Shown here: piece by piece, positions 39,864 to 48,500 of the stretch
Numbering within the stretch: position 1 is the first letter of the stretch
Layout: each line of letters opens with the position of its first letter
NCBI RefSeq assembly: GCF_013127955.1
Contig: NZ_CP053435.1
Coordinates: 3,318,501-3,382,500 of the forward strand
Length of the DNA: 64,000 nucleotides
Direction: 5' to 3'
From: Spirosoma taeanense
Lineage (GTDB): Bacteria; Bacteroidota; Bacteroidia; Cytophagales; Spirosomataceae
The notes under the pieces: generated by a model
What the model was told of the DNA's origin: nothing
Database searches by the model: none
Seen by the model: only the letters and a program-made list of their open reading frames with translations
Made by a program: the position numbers and the translations under genes

Positions 39864-40304
39864 CTACTTAAAAACGGCCCGGTAAATGGGTTTACGATAC
39901 GCAAACAGAAGCCACATGAGCGGATACATCAAATAATCAGTCAATTGAAATGGGGTGCTGAAGTTAATATCATCAACAACGACGGTACCGCCTGAAGGGT
40001 GACGCAACAGCCGATGATGGTGGCGCCAGGAAGCCAGGAAAAAGGGTAATTTAGTTCCCTGATCGATAAAATAGATTTCCTGGCCCGTGGTTTGCTGGTC
40101 CGTAATCAGGCTGATCCAGTCCTGGCGAAAAAACAGAAAATTAAGCCGAAGGTGCACAACATCGCCCGGCAGACACCCGTCGAACCGGACGACATCGACG
40201 GGTGGAAAGGGAGGGCTAAGCCGGTCGAATAACGTTCGGTTAAAGCCAGCCCAGACAACAGGCAGGGACTGGTTAACGTGGGTTTTGAGGAGTAGTTGCA
40301 TCAC
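39864..40304 (-). CDS. SRPBCC-like ligand-binding protein
   Basis: A 146-aa soluble protein. The text FNRTLFDRLSPPFPPVDVVRFDG followed by GDVVHLRLNFLFFRQDWISLI, EIYFIDQGTKLPFFLASWRHHHRL and TDYLMYPLMWLLFAYRKPIYRAVF is the pattern of a START/SRPBCC (polyketide-cyclase-like) cavity protein conserved in Cytophagales. No enzymatic function can be named. An alternative start is one codon downstream (MM). It is transcribed divergently from the HTCS regulator, whose nearest ATG is only 24 bp away. Confidence 0.75.
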   Translation of the reverse strand: MMQLLLKTHVNQSLPVVWAGFNRTLFDRLSPPFPPVDVVRFDGCLPGDVVHLRLNFLFFRQDWISLITDQQTTGQEIYFIDQGTKLPFFLASWRHHHRLLRHPSGGTVVVDDINFSTPFQLTDYLMYPLMWLLFAYRKPIYRAVFK

Positions 40305-40436
40305 CGGTGCTGGTAACTTGTTGGACGAATGGGATTAAAATTTTATCAATTACTAAATCATATTCCGTTGTCGCTGGCCAGCCTGGGGATGAGTCAGTAC
40401 ATAGCTTGTTTGCTTCGACGGATAACCCATTCGCCT

Positions 40437-43400
40437 ATGCTTCGGTTTGGAAGCGGGTTCCTGATTTTGCTTATCCTGCTGACATCTGGCTACCTGGGCC
40501 GGGCGGATGTGCCTCCTCCGGAATACCTGACCGTCCGGAAGGGACTGCCCCAGGGCTATATCAAGTCGATGCTGCAGGATCAGCGTGGTTTTATCTGGTT
40601 AGCCACCCGCGATGGACTGTGCCGATACGACGGAATTCGCTTCAAAATTTTTTACCATGATCCGCAGAACGTTCGTTCGCTATCCTTCAGCAGTATTTAC
40701 GAGATTCGGGAGGATAAGCTGGGGCAGATCTGGGTGCGTACGGAAAATAACAACATCGATTGTTTCAACCCGATTACGGAGCAGTCGCACCGCGTCTCCG
40801 ACTCCCCCGCTTTCCGGCGGATCGCCACCCGGAAGCTGCTCACCTCTATTGTACCCGATCAGCGTGGTCAGGCCTGGGTCGCCACCCAGACGAATGGCTT
40901 TTTCCGGATCAGTGCCAACGGCACTATCAGCCATCACCGCTGGGCAATCCGAAATGATTCGGTACAGCACCGGATTTCGGCGATTCTCACTGACCAGAAA
41001 GGTTTTCTATGGCTGGCTACGTCAGATGGTCTTCACCGCTACAATCCGGCGAGTGGTGAGTTTACCGTTTTTCGAACGTTCGCCGGCCTACCTCACAACG
41101 ACGTACGAGCGCTGCACCTGCGGGCGAATGGCGAACTGATGCTTGGTTTTCCCGGGCAGTTCGCGCTGTTTAATCCCACTACCGGCCGAACCCGGCGGGT
41201 GATTGCGGTGCCGGGCCTTTCGGCAGAATCGCCTTTATTTGCGCAGGACCAACAGGGCAACGACTACGTAAACCAGGCGGTCTATAACGACCGCACGGGA
41301 CTGGTTTTACTGCCAACCGATCCGAAATTTGCTTTTTACCAGCCCCTCTCGATGCTGGTTGACCGCTCGAACGTACTTTGGGTTGGCACAAACGGCGATG
41401 GTGTGGTGAAGTTTGACCTTAACAGGAATCCGTTTCATTCCTGGCCCCACCGGATTAACTTTCAAACCGACTGGATAACCCAGGAACTGGGGATACCCAT
41501 CAGTGCTGTTCCAGCCCCTATCCGGACACAGGGACCTTTTCAGTTGCGTTATCAGTTCGACAAACAAAAAAATCTGTGGGTCGGCGGACGCTCTATTGTC
41601 CCGTATCAGTACAATACGGCTCAGCGACGTTTTACGCCCGTTCAGCCCGTGGGTATTCCGGCACGCTGGCTACCGGGGGGGGTATTCCGGTTACCTATCC
41701 TGACCACCGGACCCGAGGGCGAGATGTGGGGCCTGCTGGGAACCGATGGGCGCGCGGTGGTTCGCCATAACCCCAAACAGCACTCCTTTACGGTCTTCCC
41801 ATTACCCATACCCGCCGGAAATCCCTACGAGGTGATGGCCATGACAGTTGATGGCGGCCGTATTTATCTGGCTACGCAAAGCCACGGCCTGCTTCGGGCC
41901 GACCTGTCGGCGAACCGGCTGATCCGCTGGCGCATGAATCCGGCTAGTCCGGATGCGCTACCGGTGAATTCGCTGCTCAGTCTGGCGCAGGACCCGGCGC
42001 AGTATAACTATCTGTGGATCGGTACGTTCGGCAATGGCCTGTGTCGACTCGACAAGCATACAGGTCAGATTCGCTGTTTTACGGTACGCAATGGGTTACC
42101 GAATAACGTTGTTTACGGTATTCGCCCTGATGCCGACGGTCATCTCTGGCTGAGTACGAACCGGGGGTTGTGCCGCTTCGACAGTAAATCGTTCGACGTG
42201 CGGAACTATACTACCGACGACGGGCTGCCCAGCGAAGAGTTCAACCGGTTTCAGGACCTTGCGCTGCCCAACGGGCGGATCGTCTTCGGCGGTATTGGCG
42301 GCTACACGGTTTTTAACCCGCGCCGGGTCAATGATGATAATTTCAAGCCCGTCGTGGCGCTCACGGCCCTGCGCATTAACAATCAGCCGGTCAGTGCGCT
42401 TGACCCGGAGTCACCCATCCGACAGGATATTAACGAAACCCGCGAGATCGTTCTGAACCACGAGCAGAACTTCCTGTCGTTCGATTTTGCGGCTCTGCAA
42501 TACAACCAGAGTGACAAAAATCAGTATCGGCACAAGCTGATTGGTCTCGACAACGACTGGGTATATACCAATAACCTCGCCACCGCGACGTACACTAACC
42601 TGCCACCTGCTACCTATACGTTCGTGGTCAACGCATCCAATACGTCGCGAATCTGGAGTCCGCATACGCACCAGATTCGGGTCGTCATTGAGCCGTCGCC
42701 CTGGGCAACTTGGTGGGCCTATACACTCTACGGTCTGCTGGTGCTGGGCGCGATCATTACGTTTGTCCGCATCCGGATCAATCGGATACGCCTGCAAAGC
42801 CATATTGAACTTCAGGAAAAGGAATCTATTCAGCTTCGGAATCTCGACGAGGTCAAATCCCGTTTCTTTGCCAACATCACCCACGAGTTTCGCACTCCAC
42901 TTACGCTCATTCTGACGCCGTTGGAGCAGCTGCTCAACGAAATCAACGATCCCCAGCACCATAGCAGGCTGTCCATGGTCTATCGGAATGCCAGCCAGTT
43001 GCTGCGGCTCATTAACGAGCTGCTGGACCTGGCTAAGCTGGAGGCCGGCAGTCTGACAGTCACACCCGCTCAGGGCGATCTGGTGGAGTTTGTCGAGCGT
43101 ACAACGCTCGTCTTTGAGGAAGAAGCCGAACGCAAACAGATTCAGCTTCGGCTACAGCCCCAGGTTACGCACCGCTTCTACTGGTTCGACGCCGACAAGC
43201 TGGAGAAAATCCTGAATAATCTGCTGGCTAACGCGCTGAAATTTACCGGCGAAAATGGGAAGATCGATGTAACCCTGTCTGTCCGGTCAATACCCGAAAC
43301 CCCGGCACCAACGGAGGCTGAGCAACCCGCCGACAGTATTATCCGGTTAATCGTCAGCGACACGGGCACGGGTATTGCCGATCATAAACTACCTTACATC

Positions 43401-44423
43401 TTTAACCGGTTTTATCAGGCCGACCAAACGGCCAGTCGCAGCCTGGTTGGATCGGGAATTGGACTGGCTTTGGTGAAAGAACTGGTCGACGTGATGCAGG
43501 GCACTATCCGGGCCGAAAGCCGGCCGGGTGCAGGTTCAACGTTCACCGTTGAATTACCCTGTCGCTCAGCCCGCGCGGGTGGCGAAACACCCGTGCAGCC
43601 CCTGCCTACTCCCCAACGGGAACCCGTCACCTCGCCGGAGTCAACCAATTCCGCCGATCTGCCCTATATTCTGCTCGTAGAAGATAACGACGAGCTTGCC
43701 GAGTTCATTACAGATATCCTGAGCGTGGAATGGCATGTCCGCCGGGTACATAACGGCCGCTTAGGGGTCGATACGGCAACTTCTGAAGGTCCGGACCTGG
43801 TCATCAGCGATGTTCTGATGCCCGAAATGAATGGGTTTGAACTCTGCCGCCAATTGAAAAGCAGCCCTGTTACGAACCATATTCCGGTGCTGCTTCTGAC
43901 GGCCAAAGCCGGCTCGGACAGCCGCGTGGAAGGTCTGACCGCCGGTGCTGACGATTATTTAACGAAGCCTTTTCAGGTTGATGAACTGCGCTGGCGGGTC
44001 AGAAACCGCCTGGAGCAGCAACGCCGGTTCCGGCAGCATTTCCGAATGCAGCTGTTAAGCGAGGGGCACCTGCCAACTCAGAGTGAAGTGGCCGAAGACG
44101 AATTCATGAACCGTCTGTATGACGTGATTAAAGCCAGGCTGGGCGACACCAATTTTGGCGTAGAACCCCTGGCGGCATCCGTTAATCTGAGCCGCATGCA
44201 GCTCAACCGGAAGGTGAAAGCCATGACCGGTCTTACGCCCGTTGAATTGATCCGGGCCGTGCGGCTCAACCGGGCGGCTGATATGCTGCTGACCAACGTA
44301 TCTATTTCCGACGTAGCCTTCGCCGTTGGTATGGACCCTGCTTATTTCTCGAAAGTCTTTAAGGACCAGCATGGTTTAACCCCTTCCGAGTACGTTGAAC
44401 AGAATCGGCGCAGGTCTGCTTAG
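40437..44423 (+). CDS. Hybrid two-component system protein (HTCS): propeller sensor, kinase, receiver and AraC output
   Basis: Single-chain sensor-regulator of 1328 aa from the chosen ATG, placed directly before the signal peptide; in-frame ATGs at 40329 and 40389 add leaders. Order: signal peptide 1-25, two seven-bladed Reg_prop propellers (about 30-680, e.g. GFIWLATRDGLCRYDG), Y_Y_Y domain (about 690-750), one membrane helix (755-778), HisKA with phospho-acceptor His816 in NITHEFRTPL, HATPase (NLLANALKFT, VSDTGTGI, GSGIGLALVKEL), receiver with Asp1125 in ISDVLMPEMNGFE, and an AraC HTH (about 1230-1325). In Bacteroidota such proteins sense glycan pieces and switch on polysaccharide genes, but no SusC/SusD or glycanase gene adjoins it here. 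Confidence 0.95.
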   Translation: MLRFGSGFLILLILLTSGYLGRADVPPPEYLTVRKGLPQGYIKSMLQDQRGFIWLATRDGLCRYDGIRFKIFYHDPQNVRSLSFSSIYEIREDKLGQIWVRTENNNIDCFNPITEQSHRVSDSPAFRRIATRKLLTSIVPDQRGQAWVATQTNGFFRISANGTISHHRWAIRNDSVQHRISAILTDQKGFLWLATSDGLHRYNPASGEFTVFRTFAGLPHNDVRALHLRANGELMLGFPGQFALFNPTTGRTRRVIAVPGLSAESPLFAQDQQGNDYVNQAVYNDRTGLVLLPTDPKFAFYQPLSMLVDRSNVLWVGTNGDGVVKFDLNRNPFHSWPHRINFQTDWITQELGIPISAVPAPIRTQGPFQLRYQFDKQKNLWVGGRSIVPYQYNTAQRRFTPVQPVGIPARWLPGGVFRLPILTTGPEGEMWGLLGTDGRAVVRHNPKQHSFTVFPLPIPAGNPYEVMAMTVDGGRIYLATQSHGLLRADLSANRLIRWRMNPASPDALPVNSLLSLAQDPAQYNYLWIGTFGNGLCRLDKHTGQIRCFTVRNGLPNNVVYGIRPDADGHLWLSTNRGLCRFDSKSFDVRNYTTDDGLPSEEFNRFQDLALPNGRIVFGGIGGYTVFNPRRVNDDNFKPVVALTALRINNQPVSALDPESPIRQDINETREIVLNHEQNFLSFDFAALQYNQSDKNQYRHKLIGLDNDWVYTNNLATATYTNLPPATYTFVVNASNTSRIWSPHTHQIRVVIEPSPWATWWAYTLYGLLVLGAIITFVRIRINRIRLQSHIELQEKESIQLRNLDEVKSRFFANITHEFRTPLTLILTPLEQLLNEINDPQHHSRLSMVYRNASQLLRLINELLDLAKLEAGSLTVTPAQGDLVEFVERTTLVFEEEAERKQIQLRLQPQVTHRFYWFDADKLEKILNNLLANALKFTGENGKIDVTLSVRSIPETPAPTEAEQPADSIIRLIVSDTGTGIADHKLPYIFNRFYQADQTASRSLVGSGIGLALVKELVDVMQGTIRAESRPGAGSTFTVELPCRSARAGGETPVQPLPTPQREPVTSPESTNSADLPYILLVEDNDELAEFITDILSVEWHVRRVHNGRLGVDTATSEGPDLVISDVLMPEMNGFELCRQLKSSPVTNHIPVLLLTAKAGSDSRVEGLTAGADDYLTKPFQVDELRWRVRNRLEQQRRFRQHFRMQLLSEGHLPTQSEVAEDEFMNRLYDVIKARLGDTNFGVEPLAASVNLSRMQLNRKVKAMTGLTPVELIRAVRLNRAADMLLTNVSISDVAFAVGMDPAYFSKVFKDQHGLTPSEYVEQNRRRSA

Positions 44424-44458
44424 GCCTCCGCTCCTCAGTTGTCTGCTTATTTTTCTTT

Positions 44459-44488
44459 AAGCCCGGCTATCTGTACGGGCTTTCTTTT
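44459..44488 (+). terminator. Terminator after the HTCS gene
   Basis: Stem aagcccg/cgggctt (44459-44465 with 44476-44482), 10-nt loop, followed by tcttttg. It is 36 bp after the HTCS stop. Confidence 0.75.
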
Positions 44489-44536
44489 GCACTTTAATTA
44501 GTTGTTTATACACGTAAATTGGACGTTTGGGGGTCA

Positions 44537-44602
44537 TGTTACAAACTTGATAGAACGTGTTACGAATGAACTAGGTGCCAAATGTAACTTCCTGTAACAT
44601 TG
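44537..44602. promoter_or_regulatory. Repeated TGTTAC motifs upstream of the LytTR gene (operator-like)
   Basis: TGTTAC occurs directly repeated at 44537 and 44558, 21 bp apart, and inverted as GTAAC at 44584 and 44594, 10 bp apart. The last copy overlaps TAACATTG (44595-44602), 7 of 8 to the -7 consensus, 34 nt before the ATG. Direct repeats two helical turns apart are how LytTR proteins bind. Confidence 0.5.
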
Positions 44603-44636
44603 TATCAGTTCTTCAACACACTCAAATCATACTCGC

Positions 44637-45035
44637 ATGACTTACTTTTCCTCCGCCGTAAATTCAGCCCGCACCCAACCCGCTGAATGGCCCCCGCTGA
44701 AACTTTACTTACGTGAAACCGGTCGTCAGTCATTCCCTGTAGCTGACCTGGTCTATATGCAGGCCGTTGCTAACTATAGCTGGCTCAACTGGATGGATGG
44801 CAAGCGAATGCTGATGCCCCGCACGCTGAAATACTATACGCCCAAGCTGCCGGCCGAATGGTTTATCCGGCTGCACCGCAACTGCGTAGTTAATCGCCGT
44901 TACGTTGAGCGGCTGGAGCGTACTGATACGGGCGGTCTGGTTCATCTGTCAACGGGCGATGTGCTGCCCGTATCGCGTCGGCGCTGGAGTACGGTTCGCC
45001 GGCAGCTCATGAACAACATGCCCCATCTGAACTGA
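44637..45035 (+). CDS. Stand-alone LytTR DNA-binding protein
   Basis: A 132-aa transcription factor made of a LytTR domain (about 35-128) with a short N-terminal tail and no receiver domain. Motifs are DLVYMQAVANYSWLNWMDGK, then LKYYTPKLPAEWFIRLHRNCVVN (the conserved F-x-R-x-H-R-x-x-x-V-N DNA-contact element) and YVERLERTDTGGLVHLSTGDVLPVSRRR. Without a receiver it is not controlled by phosphorylation; control by expression level or a small ligand is inferred. The 200-bp upstream region has repeated GTTAC motifs, so autoregulation is likely. A terminator follows 21 bp after the stop. Confidence 0.93.
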   Translation: MTYFSSAVNSARTQPAEWPPLKLYLRETGRQSFPVADLVYMQAVANYSWLNWMDGKRMLMPRTLKYYTPKLPAEWFIRLHRNCVVNRRYVERLERTDTGGLVHLSTGDVLPVSRRRWSTVRRQLMNNMPHLN

Positions 45036-45056
45036 TCTTCTTGAAGCACCTGATAA

Positions 45057-45091
45057 AGAAACGCCCTGGCCAAACTGACCGGGGCGTTTCT
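45057..45091. terminator. Terminator after the LytTR gene
   Basis: A 10-bp stem agaaacgccc/gggcgtttct (45057-45066 with 45082-45091) and a 15-nt loop. The A-rich outer stem suits termination in either direction; the convergent glyS gene ends at 45161. Confidence 0.7.
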
Positions 45092-45160
45092 GCATTAAAA
45101 ACAGGTTCTGTAAGTCTAGTAACCCTTTAAGAATTACTTTCGGGAAACCTGTTACTAATC

Positions 45161-46657
45161 TTACATTTTCTCTAACACACGCTCCATTGAAACTTCCTGA
45201 CTAATGCGGGCTTTCAGTTCGCTGATGGGCACACGAATCTGCTCGGTTGTGTCGCGGTAGCGGATCGTCACGGTATCGTCTTCCAGGGTCTGGTAATCCA
45301 CGGCGATGCAGAAAGGCGTTCCAATCAGATCCTGCCGGGTATACCGCTTACCGATAGCATCGCGTTCTTCGTAGATCACGCGAAATTCGGAACGTAAACT
45401 CTTAACAATCTGCTCCGCTTTCTCGGGCAGACCGTCTTTACGGACCAGCGGGAACACGGCCGCTTTGATGGGCGCCAGCGCGGGGTGCAGTTTCAGATAC
45501 GTCCGCTCTTTCTGGTCGGCACCCTCGCCCACGGTTTCTTTCGTGAAGGCATTGCAGAACACGGCCAGGAACAGCCGGTCGGCGCCTACGGAGGTTTCGA
45601 CTACGTAGGGAATGTAATTGCCGTACGGCTTGCCCGTGGCGGGGTCTACGTCGTTGTCGAAGTATTGCTGTTTTTTGCGGCTCAGCTCCTGGTGCGACTT
45701 CAGGTCAAAGTCGGTACGGGAATGGATACCCTCCATCTCGCGGAAACCAAACGGGAATTGGTACTCAATATCAACGGCCGCATTGGCGTAATGCGCCAGC
45801 TTCTCGTGGATATGAAACTTCAGCTTCTCGGCGGGTAATCCCAGCGCCTGATGGAATTTCATCCGGGTGTCGCGCCAGCGTTCGTACCACTCCATTTCGG
45901 TGCCGGGCCGTACGAAGAACTGCATCTCCATCTGCTCAAACTCGCGCATCCGGAACGTAAACTGCCGGGCTACGATCTCGTTGCGGAACGCCTTGCCAAT
46001 CTGGGCGATACCAAACGGCACCTTCATCCGACCGGTTTTTTGTACGTTCAGGAAGTTGACAAAAATACCCTGAGCCGTTTCGGGACGGAGGTAAATCAGA
46101 CTGGCGTCCTCGGCCAGCGAACCGACCTGCGTCGAGAACATCAGATTGAACTGTCGGACTTCCGTCCAGTTGTCGGTGCCGGATACGGGGTCTTTGATGC
46201 CCTCGGCAATGATGAGGTTACGAACGCCTTCGAGGTCGTTCTCGCCCAGCAGACGCCCCATTTCCTGAAGCAGCGCGGTGCTGCGGGCTTCGTCGCCGGC
46301 ATTGGCATATTCTTCAGCCTTCAGTTCAAGCAGTTGATCGGCGCGGTAGCGTTTTTTGGAATCCCGGTTGTCGATCATGGGATCGTTGAACGAATCGACG
46401 TGCCCCGACGCCTTCCACGTAAGCGGGTGCATGAAGATCGACGCGTCAATACCGACGACGTTATCGTGGAGTTGGGTCATGGCCTTCCACCACAGCGTTT
46501 TGAGATTATTTTTGAGTTCGACGCCGTTCTGACCGTAATCGTACACGGCCTGCAGGCCATCGTAGATTTCGGAGGACGGAAACACGAAGCCATATTCTTT
46601 GGCGTGGGCGATAATGTCCTGAAGGGACGTTGCCGGGGATACTTTCTGCTCTGTCAT
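45161..46657 (-). CDS. glyQS: Glycine--tRNA ligase (alpha2 type)
   Basis: Class II aminoacyl-tRNA synthetase charging tRNA-Gly, the single-chain alpha2 form of 498 aa rather than the alpha2beta2 GlyQ/GlyS form. N-terminal ATSLQDIIAHAKEYGFVFPSSEIY is characteristic. Motif 2 is GKAFRNEIVARQFTFRMREFEQMEMQFF. Motif 3 falls in VGADRLFLAVFCNAF. The C-terminal anticodon-binding domain (APIKAAVFPLVRKDGLPEKAEQ) is complete. An exact -7 element lies 18 nt upstream. No special leader structure (T-box) is seen, as expected outside Firmicutes. Confidence 0.96.
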   Translation of the reverse strand: MTEQKVSPATSLQDIIAHAKEYGFVFPSSEIYDGLQAVYDYGQNGVELKNNLKTLWWKAMTQLHDNVVGIDASIFMHPLTWKASGHVDSFNDPMIDNRDSKKRYRADQLLELKAEEYANAGDEARSTALLQEMGRLLGENDLEGVRNLIIAEGIKDPVSGTDNWTEVRQFNLMFSTQVGSLAEDASLIYLRPETAQGIFVNFLNVQKTGRMKVPFGIAQIGKAFRNEIVARQFTFRMREFEQMEMQFFVRPGTEMEWYERWRDTRMKFHQALGLPAEKLKFHIHEKLAHYANAAVDIEYQFPFGFREMEGIHSRTDFDLKSHQELSRKKQQYFDNDVDPATGKPYGNYIPYVVETSVGADRLFLAVFCNAFTKETVGEGADQKERTYLKLHPALAPIKAAVFPLVRKDGLPEKAEQIVKSLRSEFRVIYEERDAIGKRYTRQDLIGTPFCIAVDYQTLEDDTVTIRYRDTTEQIRVPISELKARISQEVSMERVLEKM

Positions 46658-46675
46658 AATCCGTTACTGAGACCA

Positions 46676-46683
46676 CAAAGATA
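46676..46683 (-). promoter_or_regulatory. -7 promoter element of glyQS
   Basis: TATCTTTG on the minus strand is an exact TAnnTTTG match, 18 nt before the ATG at 46657. No clear -33 element is seen. Confidence 0.5.
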
Positions 46684-46835
46684 GGACTTGCGCCGAAAAC
46701 TACCGGCCTGAGCAGCCGCAGCTCTGGAGAAATGTCTGTTTATTCCCACTCGTTTTTACCCGTAGCTTTACGTAAGGATTCTGTCAGGTGGTCTGTTGAT
46801 GGAATCTACCCATCACATCTAAAGCGCCTATTCGT

Positions 46836-47912
46836 ATGAACACCTGGCCCGATAATCGCATCCAGCAGCTGCTGGGTATCGACATTCCAATTATTCAGGC
46901 GCCTATGGCGGGTTCGGTCTTCTCCGAGATGGCCATTGCCGTATCGGAAGCTGGTGGTTTAGGCTCCCTCCCCTGCGCGTTGCTGAGCCCAGAGCAGATA
47001 CGCAGTGAACTCCAGCTCATTCGGCAGCAGACGAGCCGCCCCATTAACCTGAACTTTTTCTGCCATCAGGCCCCGCAGGCCGATCCGGATCGGGAGAACG
47101 AATGGCGTAACCGGCTGGCTCCGTATTATCGGGAGCTGGAACTTGATCCGCAGATGATGATTCCCACGGCTAGCCGAAGCCCCTTCGATGCGATTCTCTG
47201 CGATCTGGTTGCTGAGGAACGCCCCGAAGTAGTCAGCTTTCATTTTGGCCTTCCTGACCCAACCCTTCTGACTCGGGTGAAAGCTACGGGCGCTAAAATC
47301 ATTTCTTCGGCGACTACAGTGGACGAAGCCCGCTGGCTTGAAGCGGCCGGCTGCGATGCCATCATTGCTCAGGGAGCCGAGGCCGGTGGCCATCGGGGAA
47401 TATTCCTGAGTGACGACATAGCCACTCAGGTAGGAACCATGGCGCTGGTGCCGCAGGTGGTGGATGCCGTTAAGGTGCCCGTCATTGCGGCCGGGGGCAT
47501 TGCCGACGCTCGTGGTATCGTTGCGGCCTTTGCGCTGGGCGCTTCAGCAGTGCAGCTTGGAACGGCCTACCTGTTCTGTCCCGAAGCCCGGATTTCTCCG
47601 GTTTACCGGCAGGCGCTCCGAACGGCAAAAGACAGTAACACCGCCCTAACGAATGTGCTTACGGGTCGTCCGGCGCGTAGTATCGTCAATCGGCTGGTTC
47701 GGGAAGTGGGTCCCCTATCGGCCCTGGCACCGGAATTTCCCTTGGCGGGGGGCGCTCTTACTCCCCTGCGCGCTAAAGCGGAATCGAAAAACTCAGCCGA
47801 TTTCAGTCCGCTCTGGTCGGGTCAGGCGGCCCGGTTAAGTCAGGAACTACCAGCAGGCGAGTTAACCAAACGACTGGCTCAGGAAGCACTCGCCCGATTC
47901 GGATCGCACTAG
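46836..47912 (+). CDS. Nitronate monooxygenase family protein
   Basis: FMN-dependent TIM-barrel enzyme of the 2-nitropropane dioxygenase/NMO family, 358 aa. The N-terminal LLGIDIPIIQAPMAGSVFSEMAIAVSEAGGLG shows the FMN-binding start. Later motifs are INLNFFCHQAPQ, VSFHFGLPDP, KIISSATTVDEARWLEAAGCDAIIAQGAEAGGHRG (family signature with the catalytic-site His), and VPVIAAGGIADARGIVAAFALGASAVQLGTAYLFC (phosphate-binding). Class I NMOs detoxify propionate 3-nitronate; some homologues act as enoyl reductases, so the substrate is not certain. Divergent from glyQS; TAGCTTTA at 46763-46770 (7 of 8) could be its -7 element. Confidence 0.92.
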   Translation: MNTWPDNRIQQLLGIDIPIIQAPMAGSVFSEMAIAVSEAGGLGSLPCALLSPEQIRSELQLIRQQTSRPINLNFFCHQAPQADPDRENEWRNRLAPYYRELELDPQMMIPTASRSPFDAILCDLVAEERPEVVSFHFGLPDPTLLTRVKATGAKIISSATTVDEARWLEAAGCDAIIAQGAEAGGHRGIFLSDDIATQVGTMALVPQVVDAVKVPVIAAGGIADARGIVAAFALGASAVQLGTAYLFCPEARISPVYRQALRTAKDSNTALTNVLTGRPARSIVNRLVREVGPLSALAPEFPLAGGALTPLRAKAESKNSADFSPLWSGQAARLSQELPAGELTKRLAQEALARFGSH

Positions 47913-47916
47913 TCCG

Positions 47917-47960
47917 ATGGTTGTAGGGCAGGTTTCAGAAGAAATCAGCCCTACAACCAT
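47917..47960 (+). terminator. Hairpin after the nitronate monooxygenase gene
   Basis: A perfect 13-bp stem atggttgtagggc/gccctacaaccat (47917-47929 with 47948-47960) starting 5 bp after the stop. No T-run follows, so termination is probable but unproved. Confidence 0.55.
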
Positions 47961-48000
47961 TATCTCCTGTTTCAAGTTTTACCGGAACACCACTATTCAA

Positions 48001-48486
48001 ATGACAACTGCCTTTCTGCAATCGCCACTGGGTCGGGTTCGGATTACCGGCAATGACCTCGGCGTTTCGACTATTACCTGTCTGGACGTTTCGGACGAAA
48101 CACCCGATTCAGCAAACCCTTCAGAGCCGGTTATGCAGGCCGTTACGCAGCTCAACGAGTATTTTGCGGGTACCCGTAAAACCTTCGATTTTTTGATTAA
48201 TCCAGCCGGAACTGCCTTTCAGCAAAGCGTCTGGCAGGCGTTGCTCGACGTACCCTTTGGCACAACCTTATCCTATCTGGCCCTCACCCGACGCCTGGGC
48301 GATGAGAAAGCCATCCGGGCGGTAGCCGCTGCCAACGGCCGGAACCCGCTCTGGATTGTGGTGCCCTGCCACCGGATTATCGGCTCCAATGGTTCGCTGA
48401 CGGGCTACGCAGGTGGACTGTGGCGCAAGCAGTGGCTGCTGGAACATGAGCGCGGCAGCATCAGGCAATTATCCTTGTTCTCTTAA
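48001..48486 (+). CDS. ogt: Methylated-DNA--[protein]-cysteine S-methyltransferase
   Basis: Suicide DNA-repair protein that moves methyl groups from O6-methylguanine to its own cysteine. The acceptor is Cys123 in the invariant VVPCHRIIGSNGSLTGYAGG. The HTH recognition part is GTAFQQSVWQALLDVPFGTTLSYLALTRRLG. Length of 161 aa is normal for Ogt/MGMT. The ATG at 48001 is chosen, as the extension to 47917 lies inside a hairpin and lacks conserved sequence. No Ada domain. The MBL-fold lipoprotein gene starts 14 bp downstream, so the two may be co-transcribed. Confidence 0.95.
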   Translation: MTTAFLQSPLGRVRITGNDLGVSTITCLDVSDETPDSANPSEPVMQAVTQLNEYFAGTRKTFDFLINPAGTAFQQSVWQALLDVPFGTTLSYLALTRRLGDEKAIRAVAAANGRNPLWIVVPCHRIIGSNGSLTGYAGGLWRKQWLLEHERGSIRQLSLFS

Positions 48487-48500
48487 AAATACTTTTACGT

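Noticed and set aside
45851..46684. A 277-codon plus-strand frame opposite glyQS
   Set aside because: Fully antisense to a well-conserved synthetase; long shadow frames are expected at this GC content and codon use, and no family motif is seen.
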